Below, in pieces: positions 58,080 through 64,000 of a stretch of 64,000 nucleotides of DNA; the first letter of the stretch is position 1, and the number at the start of each line of letters is the position of its first letter. This DNA is from Mallotus nudiflorus. Lineage: Eukaryota > Streptophyta > Magnoliopsida > Malpighiales > Euphorbiaceae. Location of the stretch: NCBI GenBank assembly GCA_947683625.1, contig CANTUR010001075.1, forward strand, positions 1 through 64,000, read 5' to 3'. A program made the position numbers and the translations under genes. Under the pieces are notes generated by a model. The model was given only the letters and a program-made list of their open reading frames with translations, did not search any database and was not told the DNA's origin.

Positions 58080-59270
58080 AAATATGCCCTTTGTGTTCTT
58101 GCACGTAACTATACGAGTCATGATAGGGTATTATACAAAAGAATGCTAAATGGGATGCAGCTCAGGTGCCTCAAAAAGGATGAAGCTGAACAGGTGATGC
58201 AAGAGATTCATGTAGGGGCTTACGGTTCTTATATGAATAGGATGATTCTAGCTAAGAAGATACTCAGACAAGGGTATTACTAAATGAGCATGGAAAAATA
58301 TTGTATTAGAATGGTGAGATAGCGCCATCAGTGTCAGGCCTATGGAAATCTTAACTATCTTCCTCCTATAGTGTTGAATAGTTTATCATCACCTTGGCCC
58401 TTTATAGCCTGGGGAATTGACATCATAAGAGAAATAAGGCCGACAGCATCAAATGGGCATAAGTACATAGTTATGGCAATAGACTACTTTTCTAGATAGG
58501 TAGAAGCTGAGTTGTTCAATGCTATGAAAGCACAACAGATGGCATGATTTATTGAGAAGAACCTTATTTACAGATATGGGGTTCCACACCACATTAAGAT
58601 AGATAATGGTATCCAGTTTCAGGCAGAAACATCATAATTGTTACAGAAGTATAGGATTGAGCATCATGAGTCTTCACCATATCGCCCTTAAGCTAATGGA
58701 GCAGTAGAAGCAACTAATAAAAATGTCAAGAAAATTCTCTCTAAAATGGTCAAGACGTATAAAGATTGGTCTGAGTTTCTTCCTTTTGCTTTATAGGGAT
58801 ACAGAACTACAGTTAGAACAACCACAGGGCAAACTCCATTCTCCTTAGTATATGGTTGTGAAGCTATTTTGCCTATTAAAACAGAGATCAAATCATTGAG
58901 AGTAGTCATGGAAGCTAAAACTCCTGAAAGTGAATGGGCATAGAAGAGGTATGATCATCTTGTATCTCTGGATGAGAAGAGGATGAATGCTTTGTTTTAT
59001 ACTCAAATATACCAGAGGAGGATAGTAAGATCATTTAATAAAAAGGTGAAGCCTGGAAAGATAAAAATTAGGGACATGGTGTTAAAATAGTCCAGAGTAG
59101 TGGTATTTGATCTAAGAGGGAAGTTCAGACCAAACTGGGAAGGGCCATATTTATTCAAATTGATTTTGCCTAAGGGAGCTGCAAAATATCATATCTAGAA
59201 GGAAATGAATTCATGGAGCTTGTTAACCTGGATCACCTTAAGAAATACTACCTGTAAAATAAAATAAAAG
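58080..59270 (+). pseudogene. Element B: integrase
   Basis: Zinc region AEQVMQEIHVGAYGSYMNRM and CQAYGNL, with one His and one Cys lost. Core: WPFIAWGIDIIREIRP (first Asp), GHKYIVMAIDYFSR, RYGVPHHIKIDNGIQFQ (second Asp), HESSPYRP, ANGAVEATNKNVKKIL (Glu), then GYRTTVRTTTGQTPFSLVYG and the C-terminal KVKPGKIKIRDMVLK, GKFRPNWEGPYLF. The D-D-E triad is complete, but at least six stops interrupt the frame. Confidence 0.85.
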
Positions 59271-59739
59271 TAGTATAAAGAAAATAAAGTCCACTTATTA
59301 GAAAACCTGAAAAGGCTAGTCAGGCAAAATTTAAGACATTCCCGCTATTTAGAAAACCTATAAAGGGCTGGTAGGCAAAAATTAGGGAATAAAAAAAAAG
59401 AGATGGTCCTACTGGCTAATAAACCCACAAAGGGCTAGTCAGGCAAAAATTAGGGCAAATAAATTAGTGAGAGAAAAATTTCAACTAGAAAATTCAAAAG
59501 AACTAGCTGATAACATGAGTTATATCATGTGATGTAATAAATGTACTCATTTTGGCCCTAACTAATAACAATATTAAAATAGAATTTTGGCCCTAATTAA
59601 TAAAAATATTGAAATTGAATTTTTGTTCTAGCATTGCATGTTCTATCTTATTCAAAATGCATAAGTACTAGAAAGGAAAACAGGACATGAAAGCTTAAAA
59701 TTAGCAATATGAGACCAATTCCTAATGATGTCTTTGCTT
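59271..59739 (+). repeat. Element B: short repeats after pol
   Basis: Three units of AAAACCTGAAAAGGCTAGTC-AGGCAAAA-TTA type lie at about 59298, 59354 and 59425. Further on, AATTTTGGCCCTAA-TAAT-A-TATT occurs twice (about 59550 and 59583). This non-coding stretch corresponds to A 14990-15100 at its distal end. Confidence 0.6.
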
Positions 59740-59990
59740 CTTTTGTGATTCTTCATATAAAGCCTGAGTCCTCTTGTATCTAGAAGATCCTGGTGACTTA
59801 GTAACATGCTTTTTAATCCATACATTGTAACTGTCATCAATTATTGCATCAGCATCAAGCCTCATATTCTGCCCAAGAATTCTTCAAAGTGCAAGTCCAG
59901 TTGATTTCATCATCCAGAACTTGCTTTAATTAGTTTGCCCACTCCTCTGCATCTTCAATACATGAGACTGCAATTAAAGGGTTAGTAAGA
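59740..59990 (-). pseudogene. Antisense gene remnant of element B, downstream segment
   Basis: The minus strand reads NPLIAVSCIEDAEEWAN after a TTAATTGCAG acceptor-like sequence, then a stop, then VLDDEINWTCTLKNSWAEYE. It corresponds to A 14655-14900. The open frame 59840-59652 runs in a different frame. Confidence 0.45.
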
Positions 59991-60374
59991 CAAAGGGTCA
60001 ACAACAGTAGTGACCAAATTGGGTCTCTTGTGCACATAAAAAAAGTGATTGCTAGGATGAATTCAAAAAGAAGCTGGGGGCAAAATGTAACTCCGGGATA
60101 AGTTAGGGGCAATACGGTAACTACAATAAATTTCAAAGTTCGTGGAAATGATCTCAGGGTAGAAATGAGTATACTATAAGCATACATATATAATAGTTAT
60201 CATAAAGCAAAAGAAATAACAAAAAGAAAATTTCAATAGTGCATCAGTCAATCATGAGCTCTAGTGTAAAGCCATGGACCCCACTCGCTGGCCTAGTTAT
60301 TTGTCCGATAGACTATATTAGAAGCTCAAAAATCAAAAGTACCAATAATGAATCATCAAGTACTTAAACCTATA

Positions 60375-61003
60375 AGCTATTGATGAGGCACCTCGTTCTC
60401 ACACTGCAAGTTGCAAACATAGCTTTGCTCCAAATAGAAGACCTATTAGGATCATGCATGTTATGCATAACATGCATACACTTGCATACATTTGTTGTGA
60501 AATACTTTCTTTATATAATAAAGTCTTTGAGCCTAGTCAAGATTGTCCAAAAACTTTGCTACTTACATTCAATATTAGTGTTCTAAAAATGCAGGAAAGT
60601 AGTCAGAGTATTCAAAGGTAAAGCATCTAAAAATAAAAGGAGTGACATTACTAAGAGGCTAGATAAGACTTTCAAGCTCCTCAAACTCAGTATCCATCTC
60701 CATAGTCTCATTAGGAGCATCATTTGGAATATCTCTCACAACAATTATACCATTATAAGGTATGGAATATGGTAACAAGAAGGTCCAACATGTCAATGAT
60801 ACATGCACTCAGCCCTAAAAAGGGAAGAATGCACTCAAAACTTGAGACGAATGCACTCTAAAGACTTCTTTGATGGTGAAAGAAAAACCTCTAACTCCCA
60901 AATCTTTTCTTTTAAAGGAAATGTTTGGAAGAGGAATGATGGATCCCTCTACCATAGCATCAATAAAATAAAGCCACAACTTCGATGGCAGAATATCGCG
61001 ACC
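60375..61003 (-). pseudogene. Antisense gene remnant of element B, main part
   Basis: The minus strand reads GRDILPSKLWLYFIDAMVEG, SIIPLPNISFKRKDLGVRGF, SFTIKEVFRVHSSQVLSAFF, then, after a frame change, LPYSIPYNGIIVVRDIPNDA, MEMDTEFEELESL and further down CKCMHVMHNMHDPNRSS, SIWSKAMFATCSVR. The A copy at 13636-14262 agrees segment by segment. In B a ~20-bp repetition around GAGTGCATTC (about 60805-60855) breaks the frame. The protein is unknown; the order of a W-L-Y-F-I-D-A core, an acidic region and a Trp/Met-rich region can be stated. Confidence 0.6.
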
Positions 61004-61658
61004 CTGCGAGTAGAGACATCATCACCACAATCAAAAAGGGAAGAATGCAAAAGTATAACATTACATTTTGACAAAATTTCTTCACTTGCAAAAAGGCAAT
61101 AGTAACTTATGGTATTTTATATAGGGAAAATAAAAGAGAATGAAGAAAAGGAAAGAAATGGATTCATCAATAAGAATGACTAGGATAGCAAATGCCAATC
61201 ACTCATCAAAATCTCACTCAGTGTGACAAACAATCTAACAAATGGCAAAGGGAAGTAGTATAACTCTATCTATTTTGATTCTGTAGTAAAGTACAAAGAA
61301 AATTTATAAAATTGAGAGTAAATTCATCCACTTCATGATATCATATGCAAAAACTTATCTCATGACCTTTGATTTTAGTGGCATTCTTTTATTAGCCTCG
61401 TAGAATTCAGATGTCTTGTTAATAGTTCTATGCTGAGAGTTTCTAAAACACTAATCAATCTAATGCTTACTTTACACCCAAATGAGGGGAAGAATATGCA
61501 AAAACAAAATCTATGGTCTTGCAGTATAAATTGGTTGAATTTCAAAGTGTCATTTTAGTCTTTTGAATAATAAATGTGCATATAATCTACTCCAATGCTT
61601 GGAATTGAGCACGAGTATAAATCCCTCAATGATATCCACACTAAGTAATATGAGAAAG
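61004..61658. other. Element B: upstream part of the antisense transcription unit
   Basis: Matches A 13091-13635 in reverse complement; no sustained frame. Confidence 0.4.
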
Positions 61659-61830
61659 GCGGGAATACTAAAAGAGGACCCACATTAAAAAAACTTGCTC
61701 TATTTACTCCAATGCTCTGTAAGAATATGAGTATCCAAAGGACCTTTCCAACGGTAACCACGCTAAGTAATATGAGAAAGGCAGGGGAACACTTGGATAA
61801 GGAAGAAAAGCACAAAAATAGTTCAAAGAA
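61659..61830. repeat. ~122-bp tandem repeat in element B, two copies
   Basis: CTAAGTAATATGAGAAAGGC occurs twice, ending at about 61660 and 61782, 122 bp apart. It is the reverse complement of the three-copy repeat in A (12724-13090). Confidence 0.78.
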
Positions 61831-62204
61831 TATTTTGATACTCTGAATTCAATATTTTTATGCTTAATTTCCATAAGTTTTATTTAGAAAATTCTCCCTA
61901 AAATTAGGTGTGGAAGTAAGCTCTTCACTTGGTAAAAGATACAGTCTTAGCATAAGATGGTTAATAATGCCTTGACCTTTGCAAATGGAAAATACGTGAT
62001 AATTATGAAAATCAAAAATAGTGAGATTAGTTAAGTACTAAATTTTCAATATTATAATGTACTTTTATGCATTCATCATGGTTAAAACTAACTTTAACAA
62101 GTCTGCAGGAATTATAAAGCCACAAGGAAGTGCACAGTGGAATTAAAATTAGTCAGCACAAAGAATTCAAAGCATTCGACTCAAACAACCAAAGATAAAA
62201 ATCA

Positions 62205-62449
62205 ACAAGTAGTTATGGATTGTAGCAACATCAAAGGCAAGCAATGAAAGGATTGCAGTCAATTTGCAAGCAATTATAGATTGCAGCATCATCAGTAAGC
62301 AGTTATGGACTACAGCATCATTAGTGAGCAATGAAAGGGTTGCAACTAATCACAAGCAGTTATGAACTGTAGCATCATCAGTGAGTAATAAAAGGGTTGC
62401 AGCTAATCATGAGCAATTATGGATTGCAGCATAATCGTATAAATCAATC
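62205..62449. repeat. ~57-bp tandem repeat in element B, about four units
   Basis: Units of the form GCAATGAAAGGGTTGCA-CTAATC...GCAGTTATGGA-TGCAGCATCATCAGTGA. Found only in B; lies between the antisense gene and the 3' LTR. Confidence 0.82.
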
Positions 62450-62819
62450 AACACTACATGATCGAGTGTAGTGTATTCCACTTTGGTCCTTATATATGAA
62501 TTCAAGTTCTTTCATTGCAATTTGGTCTATATTTGCATTTTGATTAGGAATATATTCCTAATTAAATCATGACATTCATTAAATTAATAATTTATTGAAT
62601 TATTAAAGCTGTATAATCAATATGTGATTCTAAATTTTTTCTCAAGTACAGAATACATAACAAGATTACAAATTTCAATTTTTGCATTTTACATGCATCA
62701 TTTCAATCAAAGGATTCATATGATGCACAGTATTTATGATTTGAATTTCAAATGATTATGTTATATGCTACACAGCAGTCACAACCTTCATTATGTTATG
62801 TACTACATAGCAGTTATGA
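62450..62819. other. Element B: AT-rich 3' untranslated stretch
   Basis: No gene. A short duplication TTATGTTATG-ACTACA-AGCAGT at about 62758 and 62792 marks its right end. Confidence 0.45.
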
Positions 62820-63345
62820 CATAAACTTTCAAATTCATCAGTGATAGACATTCCATAGGAACTATAGGAGATTTTCAATTCAACTTCACTAGACGTCCCA
62901 TAGGGAATATAGTGCGCATCATTAGATGTCCCAAAGTTCATCAGTGCTAGACGTTCCACAGGAACTATAGCAAATTTTTAATTCAACTTCACTAAACGTC
63001 CCACAGGGAATATAGTGTGCATCGTTAGATGTCCCACAGGGAATATAATGAAATTCATCAGTGTTAGACATTCAATAAGAACTATAGCAGATTTTCAATT
63101 CAACTTCACTAAATGTCCCACAGAGAATATAGTGTGCATCGTTAGACGTCCCACAAGGAATATAACGAAATTCATCATTGCTAGACATTCCACAGGAACT
63201 ATAGTAAGTTTTCAAATTATCATCACTAGATGTCCCCTAGGGAATATAGTGTGCATTGCTAAATGTCCCATAGGGAATATATCAAAACTCATTTACACAT
63301 ACTCCACTAGACATTCAGTAGGAAATATAGTATTGTCAAACATCA
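62820..63345. repeat. ~117-bp tandem repeat in element B, about 4.5 units
   Basis: CTTCACTAGACG at 62884, CTTCACTAAACG at 62987, CTTCACTAAATG at 63104 and CATCACTAGATG at 63221: spacing 103, 117, 117. Each unit holds two or three sub-repeats of the kind AGACGTCCCACAGGGAATAT. The plus-strand frame 63015-63356 stays open only because the period is a multiple of three. Confidence 0.87.
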
Positions 63346-63480
63346 TACCTTGCTAAGCAATTTGAGCATCAATCTATCATTTAGAATACAATCAAGTGTC
63401 CTAATTTCTTTCTTTCAAAATTGTGTGCTTCTATTGCTTTGCCATAATTTTTTAAGCAAACAGTGACAAAGGGGTGCAAC
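63346..63480 (+). other. Element B: end of 3' untranslated region with purine-rich priming tract
   Basis: GTGACAAAGGGGTGCAAC directly precedes the 3' LTR start and is the best candidate for the polypurine tract. Confidence 0.5.
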
Positions 63481-64000
63481 TGTAAGTACCCAAATTTGGG
63501 ATGCAATTGTGCACAATTGCGACGTACGCCCCTATGATGAAATTTATTCAAAAGTTGAACTTGGTTGTCGATTTTCTGGAGATAGGGACTAAATTGCAAC
63601 ATTTTTTAGGATTTGATTACAAGGAAGTCAATTTTTCAAGGGTCTTTTGGTAATTAAAAGTTAAAAAAAGATTGGCATTACACAATGTTGATCGGCATTA
63701 TACAATGTCGATCGGCATTATACAATGTCGATCGGCATTGCATAATGCCAACATGTAAAACTCCCATTTTTTCAACTTTTCTTTGTATTTTTTCTTATTT
63801 TTTAACTATTTTTTCAATGTTTTTATTGGTTGAAAATTCAATTTTTGTTATTATTAATATCTAATAATTTTTTTTTACACATTCAAAATGCGTAAGATTT
63901 TGAAATAAAAAACAAACGCTATCAGATGTATTATGTTCCTCCAAAGGAGGAAGTCAGTACGCACAGACTCTGCTTTAAAAAGCAAAGAATCTACATGTGT
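63481..64000 (+). repeat. 3' LTR of element B, partial (cut by the window end)
   Basis: Starts TGTAAGTACCCAAATTTGGG and matches 49479 onward (GATGCAATTGTGCA, ATGAAATTTATTCAAAA-TTGAACTTGGTT). About 1.6 kb should lie beyond the window. Confidence 0.9.
63672..63756. repeat. 20-bp palindromic repeats in the B 3' LTR, four units
   Basis: GATCGGCATTATACAATGTC is repeated exactly, flanked by two variant units (GATTGGCATTACACAATGTT and GATCGGCATTGCATAATGCC). The 5' LTR of the same element has only two. Confidence 0.85.

Larger units (their letters stand above)
49479..64000 (+). mobile_element. Element B: Tat-type Ty3/gypsy retrotransposon, nearly complete
   Basis: Order: 5' LTR (49479-51593), primer-binding site, leader, gag, spacer, protease, RT, degenerate gypsy RNase H, archaeal-like RNase H, integrase, short repeats, antisense gene remnant, 122-bp, 57-bp and 117-bp repeats, and the start of the 3' LTR at 63481. 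With a 2.1-kb 3' LTR the whole would be about 16 kb. The dual RNase H and antisense gene are marks of the Tat lineage. Every coding part carries stops, and RT and RNase H have lost key residues. It is the sister of element A, which has the pol deletion. Confidence 0.9.

Noticed and set aside
63015..63356. 113-residue repetitive protein at the end of element B
   Set aside because: The 117-bp repeat period is a multiple of three; no start, context or conservation supports a gene.

Overview
The window is transposon- and satellite-filled plant nuclear DNA. It is AT-rich, with long (TA)n runs, and I found no convincing intact host gene, tRNA or rRNA. The plant call rests on Ty3/gypsy elements of the Tat type (two RNase H domains, antisense genes between pol and the 3' LTR), a Del/Tekay-like gypsy element, a SIRE-like copia gag and a CACTA-type terminus. 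I cannot name the species; a eudicot is a guess.

Layout. 1-11790 is an array of about 66 copies of a ~179-bp satellite with higher-order structure. 11800-12160 is a separate 120-bp repeat in three copies. 12161-21817 is element A, a Tat-type gypsy element on the minus strand with 5' LTR, primer-binding site, gag and protease; reverse transcriptase, RNase H and integrase are deleted and no 3' LTR is seen. 21818-25395 holds pieces of copia elements in both orientations. 25396-27785 is AT-rich with microsatellites and one dispersed repeat. 27786-28632 is a second satellite islet made of two inverted blocks. 28633-36527 is element C, another Tat-type element (minus strand), with a plus-strand spliced antisense gene carrying a Transposase_28-like domain. 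36528-37210 ends in a CACTA terminus, and 37434-37634 looks like one orphan exon. 37690-38943 is a gag/protease fragment (D). 38944-49250 is a Del/Tekay-like element F (minus strand), whose 3' LTR is split by a 3257-bp solo LTR (E) with a perfect 5-bp target duplication. 49479 to the window end is element B, a nearly complete Tat-type element (plus strand), closely related to A; its 3' LTR starts at 63481 and runs off the window.

All coding regions are decayed by stops and frameshifts. Many stops are CAG/CAA to TAG/TAA or TGG to TAG changes, and A and B often carry their stops at different sites, so the common ancestor can be inferred to have been open.

The most interesting theme is the zone downstream of pol in the Tat-type elements. 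In A and B it carries a degraded antisense gene, then 122-bp repeats (three copies in A, two in B). B then has 57-bp and 117-bp repeats before its 3' LTR. A instead runs into the 120-bp repeat and the 11.8-kb satellite array. Element C also ends at the same satellite. This fits the idea that satellite arrays grow out of retrotransposon 3' untranslated regions, and it can be tested by looking upstream of position 1 for A's 3' LTR.
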